Shown here: piece by piece, positions 35,807 through 45,349 of the stretch
Layout: each line of letters starts with the position of its first letter
How positions within the stretch are numbered: the first letter of the stretch is position 1
Assembly (NCBI GenBank): GCA_040389045.1
Contig: JAZKAT010000053.1
Location: 6,509 to 70,508, forward strand
Source of the DNA: UBA5158 sp040389045
GTDB taxonomy: Bacteria > Pseudomonadota > Gammaproteobacteria > DSM-16500
Direction: 5' to 3'
DNA: 64,000 nt
Notes under the pieces: model-generated
The model's database searches: none
Seen by the model: only the letters and a program-made list of their open reading frames with translations
What the model was told of the DNA's origin: nothing
Made by a program: the position numbers and the translations under genes

Positions 35807-36814
35807 GCCAGCCCTTCCTGACATACTTTTAAAAATGGCGCGCTTTAATAGATGCGCTGCTGCAGTCAGTTTATTGGCTAGTGATTTTTTCGCATGATAA
35901 GTTATTTCAAAAAGATTGGCATCGTTCATCTGCGCTGTCAGGTAATCATCACTGGTAATCACTTCATCCACTAATTTCAAAGCTAATGCCTGGGTTCCTA
36001 ACCAATGTTCACCAGTGGCGACTTTGTCTATATCAACTTGTTGGCGATTCGTCTGGATTACATTTTTAAAGAGTTGATGAACATCTTCAATTTCTTCCTG
36101 CAGTTTTTCACGGCCTTCTTCGGTGTTATGGCCAAATACAGTCAGCGTGCGTTTAAAGTTGCCCGCCGTCAATTGTTCAAAGTCTATGTGTTTTTCGCGC
36201 AGCAAACGATTAAAATTCGGCAATTGGATGATGACGCCAATGGAACCAATAATCGCAAATGGCGCAGCGAGAATTTTATTCGCCACGCAAGCCATTAAAT
36301 AGCCACCGCTGGCAGCGACCTTATCCACGGTGACGGTGAGTGGGATATGTTTTTCTTTTATGCGGGCTAATTGCGCAGCCGCTAATCCATAGGAGTGCAC
36401 CATACCGCCGCCGCTTTCCACACGTGCCACTACTTCATCCTGAGGTGTGGCAACAGAGAGGATAGCGGTGATTTCTTCACGCAGGGCACCGACGGCTGAC
36501 GCTTTGATGTCGCCATCAAAAGTGACAATGAAAATATTTTTTTTATCGACTTTTTCTTTTGCTTGTTTTTTTATGCTGACTTTTTGTTCTTTCAAATATT
36601 TTTTAAATTTATCCTTGGCTAAAATCTCAGTAAAAAGGGCTTCCTGAATTTCATAATATTTTTCATTAAGGTTTTTTATCGTGATGCGGCCTTGCATTTT
36701 ATCTTTACCACGAGTCAAAAGGGCAATAATGCCGGCAAGTAAAATTAAAATAAGCGTCACCACGATAATTGCTTTTGCAGAAAATAACGCTAATTGAATC
36801 AGGCCATCATACAT
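35795..36814 (-). CDS. sohB: SohB-type inner-membrane S49 peptidase
   Basis: 339 residues. An N-terminal membrane helix (about 8-28), the SohB N-terminal region, and the S49 core RVESGGGMVHSYGLAAAQL followed by TVDKVAASGGYLMAC with the nucleophile Ser near residue 167. The length fits SohB rather than SppA. The protease domain lies on the periplasmic side. It follows the LssY-like gene by 13 bases on the same strand. Confidence 0.92.
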   Translation of the reverse strand: MYDGLIQLALFSAKAIIVVTLILILLAGIIALLTRGKDKMQGRITIKNLNEKYYEIQEALFTEILAKDKFKKYLKEQKVSIKKQAKEKVDKKNIFIVTFDGDIKASAVGALREEITAILSVATPQDEVVARVESGGGMVHSYGLAAAQLARIKEKHIPLTVTVDKVAASGGYLMACVANKILAAPFAIIGSIGVIIQLPNFNRLLREKHIDFEQLTAGNFKRTLTVFGHNTEEGREKLQEEIEDVHQLFKNVIQTNRQQVDIDKVATGEHWLGTQALALKLVDEVITSDDYLTAQMNDANLFEITYHAKKSLANKLTAAAHLLKRAIFKSMSGRAGLLS

Positions 36815-36827
36815 AAGTATTTTTCCA

Positions 36828-38858
36828 TTAAGAAAGGTCTTTAGGTTTAATCAAAATTACCGGTTGTAAATTAAATTTGTGTTTTAAATTCGCTGCTAAC
36901 GTGGTTAATTCTTTAATATCATAATTGTCGGGTAATTCATTAAATATCATTTTAGGAGTGAGAGTAAAAGAACTGTGTTTGTAATTGATTAACCAGCTGT
37001 AGGTACGCGGTACATTGCCTACCGAACCTACCCACAATTCCTTGGAAGTTCCTCGAATGTTGATATTGGAATCCCAGAGCCGTAACACAATGGGTTTTTT
37101 GCTGCCATTGATATTTCGGAGTAAAACTAATACTGGTTTTTTGCCAAGATATAAGGGTGATACTAAGGGTAAATGTTCAGCGCTGCTGACATCAGTAATA
37201 CGCGGCAAAATATCACCCCAGCCGCGGTCTGAAGGTTCAAACCAGCCTTGTTTGAGTAACAAACTTTTAATGTCATCAAGAGTGCCTACCCACTGCAAAT
37301 TTAAGACTTCAATGGGCAAACCGACACGGCCTATACGATATAAGGGCAGGTTCGCGCCTTTATCCTGTGACCACCAGGTATCCAGAGTGTAGGTGTATCT
37401 TGGCCAATCCAACTGGCTGTAATTTAATTTGAGTTTATTGTAATTAATAAGGTAGCAAGCACTGGAACCCAGGACGACTAACAACAAGGCGATAGTAACA
37501 ATTCGTTTTGCATCAAAACTTTTTTCGCGGTGGCGATTGTAAGAAAGTTCAACCAGCATGATTAACGTTCCGCTTAATAACCACCCGCCGATAATATCGG
37601 TAAACCAATGCGCGCCTAAATATAAACGTGAAATGCTGACCAAGCCAATCGTCACCAGAGCTAACGATAAAATCAAACGTTTGTTATGGATTTTCCTGGA
37701 TTGGATAAGTAACAGGCATAATCCTATGTAAGCGGAGGTGGCTAAGGTGCAATGTCCGCTGGGATAGGAAAAACTTTCTGGGCTGTTAAGAATGCCCCAG
37801 GGGCGCATGATATGAAACAGGTGCTTGAAACCCACTACGCAAACGGCAGTCAAACCAAAAAGGATTATGCCATGAACTACGATGCGCCAATGTTTTTTAT
37901 AAGCCAGCCACGCCAGTACCACCCCAATGACAGGTATTATTATTTTTTTATCGCCCAGCAGGGTAAAAAACAACATGATGTCATCAACGGCCGGCGTGCG
38001 CAGGCTGCGAAAAATATAGAAAGCGGCACTATTAATTACAATATCCAATTCTTTTTGCGTACTGACGTAATAAGAGAGATAAGCAAATGCCAGCGCAGTA
38101 ATTAATAAATAAAAAGCCAGGATAATTTGCCCATGAGTTTTTTTGTTATCGTGATGTCGTAGTAGTTTAGTGATGACGGAGAAATAGCGCGAATCATCCA
38201 GCTTTTCCCAAATCGCACTTAACAGGATATTGATTTTATCGCGGATGAGAATAAAGATTTTATAGAGGGTCCAGGCACAGAAGATGACAAACAATGCAAC
38301 CAGCACTAACCGCAGCATCATGTTGGCGGCCATGTCAGGGGGTAATTCCATGGTCGCTTCCCCAATGATAATACCGGGCAACATATACAGTGGTGCCCAG
38401 CCGGTGGAAGCAACGATACTAGTCAAAATAAAACGTAATGGCTGCATGCGCAACATGCCCGCGACCACTGGCACGATAGCCCGGGTCGGTCCAAAGAAAC
38501 GCCCAATGACCACACTCATACTGCCATAGCGGTCAAAGAATTTTTGTCCTGATGCCAGCCATTGAGGGCGGGTGCGAAATGGCCAGGTATTTCTCAAATT
38601 ATCTTTGAAATAATAACCTAGCCAGTAACTGACATTATCGCCGGTGATAGCCCCCAGGATGGCCCAGATGAACGTTGACCAAACCGGAATGACACCAGCA
38701 CCAATTAACGTGCCAATGGCGGTCATGGCAATTGTGCCGGGAATGATAGTACCCAGGATGGCGATAGACTCTGCCGCACAAACAAGGAAAACAACCAATC
38801 CAGCCGAATTTGGATGCAGATTTAACCATTGTAAAATTGGGCTGATTTTATCTGACAT
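36828..38858 (-). CDS. DedA-PAP2-LssY fusion protein
   Basis: 676 residues with three parts. Residues about 1-200 are a DedA/SNARE-associated domain (GDNVSYWLGYYF, FFGPTRAIVPVVAGM). Residues about 240-450 are a PAP2 phosphatase with KHLFHIMRPW, YPSGH near residue 365 and SRLYLGAHWFTDIIGG. The C-terminal 200 residues match the LssY domain (LNLQWVGTLDDIKSLLLKQGW). The protein is named after Legionella LssY, encoded in the lss secretion locus, but no lss transporter genes are here. Probably an inner-membrane phospholipid or undecaprenyl-phosphate enzyme. Confidence 0.88.
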   Translation of the reverse strand: MSDKISPILQWLNLHPNSAGLVVFLVCAAESIAILGTIIPGTIAMTAIGTLIGAGVIPVWSTFIWAILGAITGDNVSYWLGYYFKDNLRNTWPFRTRPQWLASGQKFFDRYGSMSVVIGRFFGPTRAIVPVVAGMLRMQPLRFILTSIVASTGWAPLYMLPGIIIGEATMELPPDMAANMMLRLVLVALFVIFCAWTLYKIFILIRDKINILLSAIWEKLDDSRYFSVITKLLRHHDNKKTHGQIILAFYLLITALAFAYLSYYVSTQKELDIVINSAAFYIFRSLRTPAVDDIMLFFTLLGDKKIIIPVIGVVLAWLAYKKHWRIVVHGIILFGLTAVCVVGFKHLFHIMRPWGILNSPESFSYPSGHCTLATSAYIGLCLLLIQSRKIHNKRLILSLALVTIGLVSISRLYLGAHWFTDIIGGWLLSGTLIMLVELSYNRHREKSFDAKRIVTIALLLVVLGSSACYLINYNKLKLNYSQLDWPRYTYTLDTWWSQDKGANLPLYRIGRVGLPIEVLNLQWVGTLDDIKSLLLKQGWFEPSDRGWGDILPRITDVSSAEHLPLVSPLYLGKKPVLVLLRNINGSKKPIVLRLWDSNINIRGTSKELWVGSVGNVPRTYSWLINYKHSSFTLTPKMIFNELPDNYDIKELTTLAANLKHKFNLQPVILIKPKDLS

Positions 38859-38942
38859 AATGATTTATAAGGTTAATCCAATTATCTTGAAGATACTTTA
38901 GCGAGATTATTTTAGGATGCAAGATTTAATTCTTTGCACAGT

Positions 38943-39899
38943 TTATGATACATGTTCGCCCGCAGCTTGTTTATCAGCATGGTAAGAAGATCTGACCAAT
39001 GGCCCGCTTGCAACATTACTAAAACCCAGGTTTTGAGCCAGTTCTCCCAATGCCGCAAATTGTACCGGTGTGACATAACGGTCCACGGGCGAATGAAATT
39101 TACTGGGTTGTAAATACTGGCCCATGGTGATCATATCAACGTCGTGCGCACGCAAATCACGCAAGGTTTGTTCGATTTCACTGTCGGTTTCGCCTAATCC
39201 TAGCATCACGCCCGATTTGGTCGGTATGTGCGGGAAGCGGCGTTTAAATTCTTTTAGTAATAATAAAGAATGCGCATAGTCTGAACCAGGGCGGATTTGT
39301 TTGTAGAGGCGTGGCACCGTTTCAATGTTATGGTTGAAGACATCTGGCAATTCAACGGCGGTGGCGTTTAACGCGGCTTCCATGCGTCCACGATAATCCG
39401 GGACTAATACTTCCAGTTTAATCGTGGGAGATTTTTCCCGTATGGCTTTTAAACACGCGCTAAAGTGGCTGGCGCCGCCGTCACGCAAATCATCGCGGTC
39501 AACCGAAGTAATGACTACATAGCGCAAACCCATTTGGGCAATGGTGTTAGCCAGATTAATCGGTTCATTTACATCAAGTGGATCGGGCCGGCCATGGCCG
39601 ACTGCACAAAAAGTGCAGCGCCGCGTACATTTGTCACCCATGATCATGAAGGTGGCGGTGCCGTGGGTAAAACATTCCGGTAAATTGGGGCAATTGGCTT
39701 CTTCGCAAACGGTTACCAGCTTATTTTCGCGCAGGATTTTTTTTAAGTCTGAGACGGCTGGCGAAGCGGGCAGACGGATACGTATCCAGTCTGGTTTGCG
39801 CAGTGCAGCAGTAGTCGGTTCAATTTTAATGGGAATGCGCGCCAGCTTGTCGGCGCCCCGCTGTTTTTGGGTAGGATCAATTGGTTGTTTAGGTTGCAT
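38943..39899 (-). CDS. lipA: lipoyl synthase
   Basis: 318 residues, standard length. Radical-SAM enzyme inserting two sulfurs into octanoyl domains. Auxiliary cluster Cys65, 70, 76 (CEEANCPNLPEC) and SAM cluster Cys91, 95, 98 (CTRRCTFC) are all present. Its start overlaps the lipB end by 11 bases, in the usual lipB-lipA order. Confidence 0.98.
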   Translation of the reverse strand: MQPKQPIDPTQKQRGADKLARIPIKIEPTTAALRKPDWIRIRLPASPAVSDLKKILRENKLVTVCEEANCPNLPECFTHGTATFMIMGDKCTRRCTFCAVGHGRPDPLDVNEPINLANTIAQMGLRYVVITSVDRDDLRDGGASHFSACLKAIREKSPTIKLEVLVPDYRGRMEAALNATAVELPDVFNHNIETVPRLYKQIRPGSDYAHSLLLLKEFKRRFPHIPTKSGVMLGLGETDSEIEQTLRDLRAHDVDMITMGQYLQPSKFHSPVDRYVTPVQFAALGELAQNLGFSNVASGPLVRSSYHADKQAAGEHVS

Positions 39900-40548
39900 A
39901 AAGCGTTTCCAACGAAAATTCCCGGGTAGTATAGCGCAAATTTGTGGTGAGATACTCTATTAGTTTATTGCGTACGGCACCAGTATCAATAAGAGGTTGC
40001 AAGCTCTGTAACTGCGTCATGGCAAGATTGGGAAAACCGCAGGGATTGATCTGGGTGAAAGGACTAAGGTCCATCGCCACATTCAACGCCAGGCCATGGT
40101 AAGCACAGCCGCGGCGAATGCGTAAACCCACGGAGCAGATTTTTTTATCGTTAACATAAACGCCGGGTGCTGTACATTGCGCGCTGGCGCTGATTTGCTG
40201 GCTGGCGAGTAATTGAATGACGGATTGTTCTAAAATGGTAACCAGTTCGCGAACATTTAATTTTTTGCGCTTCACATCGACCAAAGTGTAAATCACTAAT
40301 TGGCCCGGCCCATGATAAGTCACCTGACCGCCGCGATCGGTTTTGATAACAGGAGTGTCGCCGGGATTTAACACATGCTCGGGTTTGCCATTTTGGCCTT
40401 GGGTAAAAACCGGCTGATGTTCCAGCGTCCAAATTTCATCGGTAGTGTCTTCTGTGCGTTGGTCGGTAAAACGTTTCATGGCTTGCCAGCAGGGCAAGTA
40501 AGCGATAGGTTGCGAAAAATTGCGAATAATAATTGAATGCGTGTTCAT
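39889..40548 (-). CDS. lipB: octanoyl-[acyl carrier protein] transferase
   Basis: 219 residues. Transfers octanoate from ACP to lipoyl domains. RGGQVTYHGPGQLVIY, the catalytic Lys136 (NDKKICSVGLRIRRG) and Cys170 (INPCGF) are intact. Overlaps ybeD by 4 bases and lipA by 11, a coupled operon. Confidence 0.97.
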   Translation of the reverse strand: MNTHSIIIRNFSQPIAYLPCWQAMKRFTDQRTEDTTDEIWTLEHQPVFTQGQNGKPEHVLNPGDTPVIKTDRGGQVTYHGPGQLVIYTLVDVKRKKLNVRELVTILEQSVIQLLASQQISASAQCTAPGVYVNDKKICSVGLRIRRGCAYHGLALNVAMDLSPFTQINPCGFPNLAMTQLQSLQPLIDTGAVRNKLIEYLTTNLRYTTREFSLETLYAT

Positions 40549-40817
40549 AAAGCCATTAAGACTAACGGGTTGGCAGTGAGGTCACGATAAATATTGTCTA
40601 ACTGTTCCTGACTGTTGACATGCACACTAATAGAGAATGCGACATATTTACCATCTTTACTGGGGCGTTTAGTAATGGAGCTTTCGGCAAAGTCCGGGTA
40701 ATGCTTGGTGATAATTTCTAGTACCATTTGGTCGAAAGCTACTGAAGGCGCGCCGAATATCTTGATGATGAAATCACAAGGGAATTCTAAAAGAGGTTTG
40801 TTATCTTCGGTTGTCAT
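40545..40817 (-). CDS. ybeD: YbeD/DUF493 family protein
   Basis: 90 residues from the ATG at 40817 (MTTEDNKPLLEFPCDFIIK). The DUF493 ferredoxin-like pattern FPCDFIIKIFG, the central VLEIITKHYPDF and YVAFSISVHVNSQEQLDNIY are clear. It commonly sits between dacA and lipB in Gammaproteobacteria, exactly as here. The precise role is unknown. A longer frame upstream would be read through a dispersed repeat and is rejected. Confidence 0.93.
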   Translation of the reverse strand: MTTEDNKPLLEFPCDFIIKIFGAPSVAFDQMVLEIITKHYPDFAESSITKRPSKDGKYVAFSISVHVNSQEQLDNIYRDLTANPLVLMAL

Positions 40818-40840
40818 GAAAAAAGGGCCCTTAAGAGTTG

Positions 40841-40868
40841 TGTCATGCCTGCCTGCGCGTACATGACA
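40841..40868. repeat. dispersed palindrome, family B variant
   Basis: TGTCATGCCTGCCTGC with a diverged right arm ending CATGACA, extended outward to TTGTGTCATG/CATGACACAA. Lies between dacA and ybeD. Confidence 0.6.
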
Positions 40869-40877
40869 CAAGAATCT

Positions 40878-42098
40878 TTAACCATTATTCGCTTTTTCCG
40901 CGGAGTGCGAAAATAATTTATGGAAGCCAAAACTCACGGAATCGGAAACTCGGCGCATAATGCCGCCGCGTGGATTGTCTTTCATGGCGATCAGTGGTTT
41001 GCTTAATACAACCTGGTTATTAAGGACTATGTTTACTGTGCCATAGGATTCGCCCTTAACAATCGGCGCGGTCAAAGGTTCATTCAGCTGGTAAACGGTT
41101 TGAATATTTTTGAATTGGCCAGAAGGTACAGTGGCATATAAATCCTGGTCAATACCTAGCGGCACTTCTTTTTGTTTACCTTTCCAGATACGGGCGTGGG
41201 TCAAGGTGGTACCCGCGTTATACACTTTGTGTGTTTCATAAAAACGGAAACCGTACGTTAATAAACGGATGGAATCTTCGGTGCGAATTTCATCGCTAGG
41301 CGCACCCATGATCACACTGATTAAACGCATGCCGTCTTTGACTGCTGACGCCACCAGGCAATACCCAGCATCATCGGTATGGCCAGTCTTTAAGCCATCC
41401 GCGTATTGATAACGCCATAACAAACGGTTGCGGTTAGGTTGTTTAATGCCATTGTAGGTAAACCATTTTTCAGAAAATAATTTGTAATCTTCCGGATAAT
41501 CGCGGGTCAATGCTTGCGCCAGCGTCGCGAAGTCACGCGGTGTTGAATAATGTTTAGGGTTGGGTAAACCAGTACTGTCGATGAAATGGCTGTCTTTCAT
41601 GCCAAGTACTTTGGCTTGCGCATTCATGATGCTGGCGAATGCATCTTCAGTGCCGGCGATGTATTCCGCCATTGCTACCGAGGCATCATTTCCGGATGCC
41701 ACAGCGATACCTTGCATCAAGTCTTTTACGGGAACTTCAGCGCCTACTTTTACAAACATGCGTGAACCGCCGGTTTTCCAGGCGGCGGTGCTAATCCTGA
41801 CTTGGTCTGTAGGATGAATGGAGCCCGCTTTCAAGGTGCTGGAAATAATATAGAGTGACATTAATTTGGTTAGGCTGGCGGGAGCCATGCGCGCGTCGGC
41901 ATTTTTTTCAGCCAATACTTTACCGCTGGCGGCATCGACCAGAATAAAACCTTTTGCATCAATGCTGGGAACGGCGGGGGAAATCATCACTTGCGGTTGC
42001 AGGGCGACGGGAATAATAGGGTTGGCCCAGCTAATATTAGACAGGGTCATAAAACTTAAAAAGCTGATAAAAAGAGCAAAACTTACTTTGCGTGACAT
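40878..42098 (-). CDS. dacA: D-alanyl-D-alanine carboxypeptidase (PBP5/6 type)
   Basis: 406 residues from the ATG at 42098, which has AGGAAT 7 bases upstream; an ATG six codons earlier lacks one. Signal peptide ending SWA, then the penicillin-binding active-site motifs SLTK (residues 75-78), SGND and KTG. The C-terminal beta domain and an amphipathic tail (SDSVSFGFHKLFSH) serve as membrane anchor. It trims the terminal D-Ala of peptidoglycan pentapeptides in the periplasm. First gene of a dacA-ybeD-lipB-lipA cluster. Confidence 0.95.
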   Translation of the reverse strand: MSRKVSFALFISFLSFMTLSNISWANPIIPVALQPQVMISPAVPSIDAKGFILVDAASGKVLAEKNADARMAPASLTKLMSLYIISSTLKAGSIHPTDQVRISTAAWKTGGSRMFVKVGAEVPVKDLMQGIAVASGNDASVAMAEYIAGTEDAFASIMNAQAKVLGMKDSHFIDSTGLPNPKHYSTPRDFATLAQALTRDYPEDYKLFSEKWFTYNGIKQPNRNRLLWRYQYADGLKTGHTDDAGYCLVASAVKDGMRLISVIMGAPSDEIRTEDSIRLLTYGFRFYETHKVYNAGTTLTHARIWKGKQKEVPLGIDQDLYATVPSGQFKNIQTVYQLNEPLTAPIVKGESYGTVNIVLNNQVVLSKPLIAMKDNPRGGIMRRVSDSVSFGFHKLFSHSAEKANNG

Positions 42099-42226
42099 GA
42101 ATTTATTCCTGTACATAGTTCTTAAAATAGTCTAAATGCTGCGCTGCGTGTTTGGGACAAAGTACGTTGTTTATACTAGTCGTAGCGGGTGGTAAAGTCC
42201 AATAATTCTCGATTAGATATATTACC

Positions 42227-42293
42227 TGTCATTTCCGGGCAGGCGCGCCCCTTTCACTTGTGGTTGGGCTGGCGCGCCTGTGTGGAAATGACA
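42227..42293. repeat. large palindrome related to family B
   Basis: Outer arms TGTCATTTCC (42227-42236) and GGAAATGACA (42284-42293). Inner arms CAGGCGCGCC (42240-42249) and GGCGCGCCTG (42271-42280). It occupies the 350-base spacer between dacA and the HhH gene, in which I see no gene. Confidence 0.7.
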
Positions 42294-42449
42294 CGGGTGT
42301 AAACTGGGATTTTTGTGAAGATGGCTATAGATTTTTCCACTATAACTTAGTAAGATTTCGCGGGACTGATTTGGTAATAGCATAGTGTAATCAATTTAGT
42401 GTTTATTAGTACGGAAAATCAATTTTTAAATTTGTTTAGGAGTAATAAA

Positions 42450-42866
42450 ATGTCTTTATATCGTCGTTTAATCGTTGCTGTTGCTGCTTTAGGTTTGGCA
42501 ACTTCAGTGTTCGCTGCTGATGAAAATGCACCAACCACGACCACCACCACAACTGATACTACTGCAACTGCTCCAACAACTGAAACAACTCCTGGCCCAA
42601 CGGCTGAAACAACCAAGGAAGACACCACCACCACGACAACCACAACCACCACCGCTTCTACTGACAAAGTTGACATCAACAAAGCAACTGTCAAAGAATT
42701 GATGAAGGTTAAAGGTTTGAGCGCGGCTAAGGCTAAAGCGATTGTGTTATTTCGCAAAAAGCACGGTGATTTCAAATCCATTGATGACCTGAAAGATGTT
42801 AAGGGCTTCAAAAAGTTGAGCGATAAGAAGTTCCAAGAATTGCAAGATCGTTTAACAGCGGGTTGA
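42450..42866 (+). CDS. ComEA-like helix-hairpin-helix protein with Thr-rich linker
   Basis: 138 residues from the ATG at 42450 (TTTAGGAG just upstream). Signal peptide (LGLATSVFA), a roughly 50-residue linker of almost only Thr with Ala/Pro/Glu, then one ComEA-type double HhH domain (VDINKATVKELMKVKGLSAAKAKAIV; FKSIDDLKDVKGF). Secreted or periplasmic, likely binding DNA non-specifically as in competence protein ComEA. The repetitive codons (ACC/ACT/ACA) suggest length variation of the linker. Terminator follows. Confidence 0.85.
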   Translation: MSLYRRLIVAVAALGLATSVFAADENAPTTTTTTTDTTATAPTTETTPGPTAETTKEDTTTTTTTTTTASTDKVDINKATVKELMKVKGLSAAKAKAIVLFRKKHGDFKSIDDLKDVKGFKKLSDKKFQELQDRLTAG

Positions 42867-42881
42867 TTTTTTTAGAGTTGA

Positions 42882-42911
42882 AAAAGGGCGCCTTTGGTGC
42901 CCTTTTTTTTG
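42882..42911 (+). terminator. rho-independent terminator after the HhH gene
   Basis: Stem AAAAAGGGCGCC with its complement GGTGCCCTTTTT (one G:U pair), a 3-base loop and a run of eight or more T. Confidence 0.9.
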
Positions 42912-42963
42912 TTTTGTTGTTTCTGTCATGCCATGCGCGCGTTACCCCCGCTGCGCCCACCCC

Positions 42964-43049
42964 TGTCATTCCCGCCTACGCGGGAATGACAGGCGGAGAG
43001 TGCGCGGGAATGACAAGCGGGGGGTGTGCTGGCATGACAGATTGGTAAA
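42964..43049. repeat. dispersed palindrome, family B, with degenerate extra half-sites
   Basis: A 28-base palindrome, TGTCATTCCCGCC with its complement, at 42964-42991, followed by two further half-sites (GCGGGAATGACA, TGGCATGACA) up to about 43041. It lies within the 3' end of the glycosyltransferase gene. Confidence 0.8.
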
Positions 43050-44220
43050 TTTCCATCTGCCTTGCAATAATTTCCTCGTTACCCATCATGTTATTAAACT
43101 TTTCCGCCGCATTTTGTCCATATTCAGCAACTAATTTTTTATCCTCCGCCAGCAATAAAATTTTCTCCGCTAAATTCCCGGGGATTAACGGATCATACAG
43201 CAAACCCGTTTTTTTATTGTCAACTAACCAGGCGGTAGGCCCGCGGTCGCTGCCTATGACGGGGCGTCCATGCCGCATTGCTTCAGTAATTACCAGGCCA
43301 AATGCTTCAAGGCCAATGCTGGGAAAAATGACTGCCATGGCTTCTTCATAAAGTGGTTCCGGATCACACCAACCCAGGAAAAAAATATTTTCCTGCAACT
43401 TGAGCGCATGCACTTTTGCTTGCAACTGAGCTTCGCAATTACCTTTGCCAGCTATTTTTAAAATAAGCTTAGGATTGCTCTGACAAGCCAGGGCAAATTC
43501 ATTTATTAAATTGACTACACCTTTGTGCGGGCTAAGTTGACCTACATAGAGAAAATGCCGCAGCTGCGCATTTTCCAAAGCCAGCGGTTTGCTGTTAGCG
43601 CGGAACATCGGTAGATAATAAGGCGCAGGAAAATTATTTTGTTCGAGATAGTTTGTTAACTGCGGTGAAGGTGCAATAAATTTTTTCACAATTTTTTTGA
43701 GTAGTGTTTTCAGGCGCAGAAAAGCATAAAGCCGCCCAAGATAAACAATACCGTTGAGATCACGCCGGTGTTGCCACACACAATCGGTATGCAAGCCAGT
43801 CGCGCAAGGTTGCAAATTCTGGTGAAGGTTCCAGCCCGTCGGACAAATGCAGGCATAATCATGCAAGGTTTGTACAACAGGATAAGGACGCACTGCTTTA
43901 AGCAAGGAAATGGTATATTTTTTTACATTGTGTAAATGAATGACATCAGGATTGATGCGTTTGATCGCGCGCCGAATTTGCTGGTATTTAAACGGATTAA
44001 AAAATAATCGCCAAAAATAACGTAGCAAAGGTTTTGCAGTTTCTTTTAAAATAATACTATTGTTGTCTATTTTATCTTCAGGACCAAAGCTCAAACTATA
44101 GACTTCAAGGTTGGCTTGTTTTTCTAAAGCGGATTTTAAAGTGAAAAAATATTTTTCCGCGCCACCGCCGTCTGGGTTGTGGTTATCGGTGATCAGCAAA
44201 ATTTTATAGATTGACTTCAT
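42976..44220 (-). CDS. glycosyltransferase family 4 protein
   Basis: 414 residues with the GT-B pattern: N-terminal Gly-rich loop (HNPDGGGAEKYFFTL), VIHLHNVKKYTISLL, and the C-terminal nucleotide-sugar site (FLYVGQLSPHKGVVNLI, PSIGLEAFGLVITEAMRHGRPVIGSD, with the EAFG...E pair). Retaining transferase, cytoplasmic or membrane-associated, probably adding a sugar to an LPS or capsule chain. The last about 21 residues (VMPAHPPLVIPAHSPPVIPA) are encoded entirely by dispersed repeat B, so the natural C-terminus was extended or replaced. Confidence 0.88.
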   Translation of the reverse strand: MKSIYKILLITDNHNPDGGGAEKYFFTLKSALEKQANLEVYSLSFGPEDKIDNNSIILKETAKPLLRYFWRLFFNPFKYQQIRRAIKRINPDVIHLHNVKKYTISLLKAVRPYPVVQTLHDYACICPTGWNLHQNLQPCATGLHTDCVWQHRRDLNGIVYLGRLYAFLRLKTLLKKIVKKFIAPSPQLTNYLEQNNFPAPYYLPMFRANSKPLALENAQLRHFLYVGQLSPHKGVVNLINEFALACQSNPKLILKIAGKGNCEAQLQAKVHALKLQENIFFLGWCDPEPLYEEAMAVIFPSIGLEAFGLVITEAMRHGRPVIGSDRGPTAWLVDNKKTGLLYDPLIPGNLAEKILLLAEDKKLVAEYGQNAAEKFNNMMGNEEIIARQMEIYQSVMPAHPPLVIPAHSPPVIPA

Positions 44221-44295
44221 ACAGTATTTCGTTAGAGTAAAGTACCTAAAATTGTACCATCATTATAAGTATTATCAGAGGCTAAAATTATCAGT

Positions 44296-45312
44296 ATGGC
44301 AAAACAACGTGCATTTATTACCGGCATTACGGGAATGGTGGGTTCTCATTTAGCGGATTTTTTGTTGGAGAATACCGATTGGGATATTTTTGGCATGTGC
44401 CGCTGGCGCAGTCCGCTGGATAATATCGCGCATCTTATTCCGCAAATCAATCAGGGCAAGCGTCTGCATTTGGTTTATGCGGATTTACGCGATTCCGCAT
44501 CGATTGATCATGCGATCAAAGAAGTAAAGCCCGATTATGTTTTTCATCTGGCCGCGCAAAGTTATCCGCAAACCAGTTTTACGGCGCCGCTTGATACTTA
44601 TGAAACAAATATCCAAGGCACTGCGCGCGTTCTGGAAGCGCTGCGCCATTATAAAAAAGATGCGATTATCCATATTTGTGCATCATCGGAAGTTTTTGGC
44701 CGGGTGCCAAAAGAAAAATTACCCATTGATGAGGAATGTACGTTTCATCCTGCTTCGCCTTATGCCATTTCAAAAGTGGGTACGGATTTAGTCGGTCGTT
44801 TTTATGCGGAAGCGTATCAAATGACGGTGATGACTACGCGTATGTTTACGCATACTGGCCCGCGACGTGGTGATGTTTTTGCGGAATCAACTTTTGCCAA
44901 ACAAATTGCCATGATTGAAAAAGGCTTGATTTCACCTACGGTTAAAGTAGGCAATCTGGACTCTTTACGCACTTTCGCGGATGTACGTGATGCGGTATCG
45001 GCTTATTATTTGTTAGTGACGCATAATCCAATCGGCGGCGCTTATTATAATATTGGCGGGACTTACACTTGTACGGTGCGGCAATTGCTGGATTATTTGA
45101 TTTCCATTTCCACCGCGAAAGATAAAATCAAGACTGAAATTGATCCGAAACGCTTGCGACCGATTGATGCGGATTTGCAGGTACCGGATACCAGCAAATT
45201 TGAAAAGCATACTGGTTGGAAACCCGTAATTAAATTTGAGCAAACGATGCAGGATTTATTGGATTATTGGCGTTTTCGCATTTCTCACTCGACTGAGTTT
45301 TTAGTAAGATAA
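44296..45312 (+). CDS. GDP-mannose/GDP-heptose 4,6-dehydratase-like SDR
   Basis: 338 residues, extended SDR: GITGMVGSHLADFL (NAD loop), VFHLAAQSYPQTSF and the ASSEVFG...YAISK catalytic set. It resembles GDP-mannose 4,6-dehydratases and the related WcbK/DmhA GDP-D-glycero-D-manno-heptose 4,6-dehydratases. The next two genes encode heptose enzymes (gmhA, hddC), which favours the heptose substrate. It would form GDP-6-deoxy-4-keto-heptose. Divergent from the glycosyltransferase gene. Confidence 0.82.
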   Translation: MAKQRAFITGITGMVGSHLADFLLENTDWDIFGMCRWRSPLDNIAHLIPQINQGKRLHLVYADLRDSASIDHAIKEVKPDYVFHLAAQSYPQTSFTAPLDTYETNIQGTARVLEALRHYKKDAIIHICASSEVFGRVPKEKLPIDEECTFHPASPYAISKVGTDLVGRFYAEAYQMTVMTTRMFTHTGPRRGDVFAESTFAKQIAMIEKGLISPTVKVGNLDSLRTFADVRDAVSAYYLLVTHNPIGGAYYNIGGTYTCTVRQLLDYLISISTAKDKIKTEIDPKRLRPIDADLQVPDTSKFEKHTGWKPVIKFEQTMQDLLDYWRFRISHSTEFLVR

Positions 45313-45349
45313 TTCATACATTTTCGCAAGCCTAAAGGGAGCAAAGAGC

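Noticed and set aside
42419..42811. Minus-strand Val-rich frame opposite the HhH gene
   Set aside because: Complement of the Thr-rich linker; the plus strand has the ribosome-binding site, signal peptide and HhH domain.
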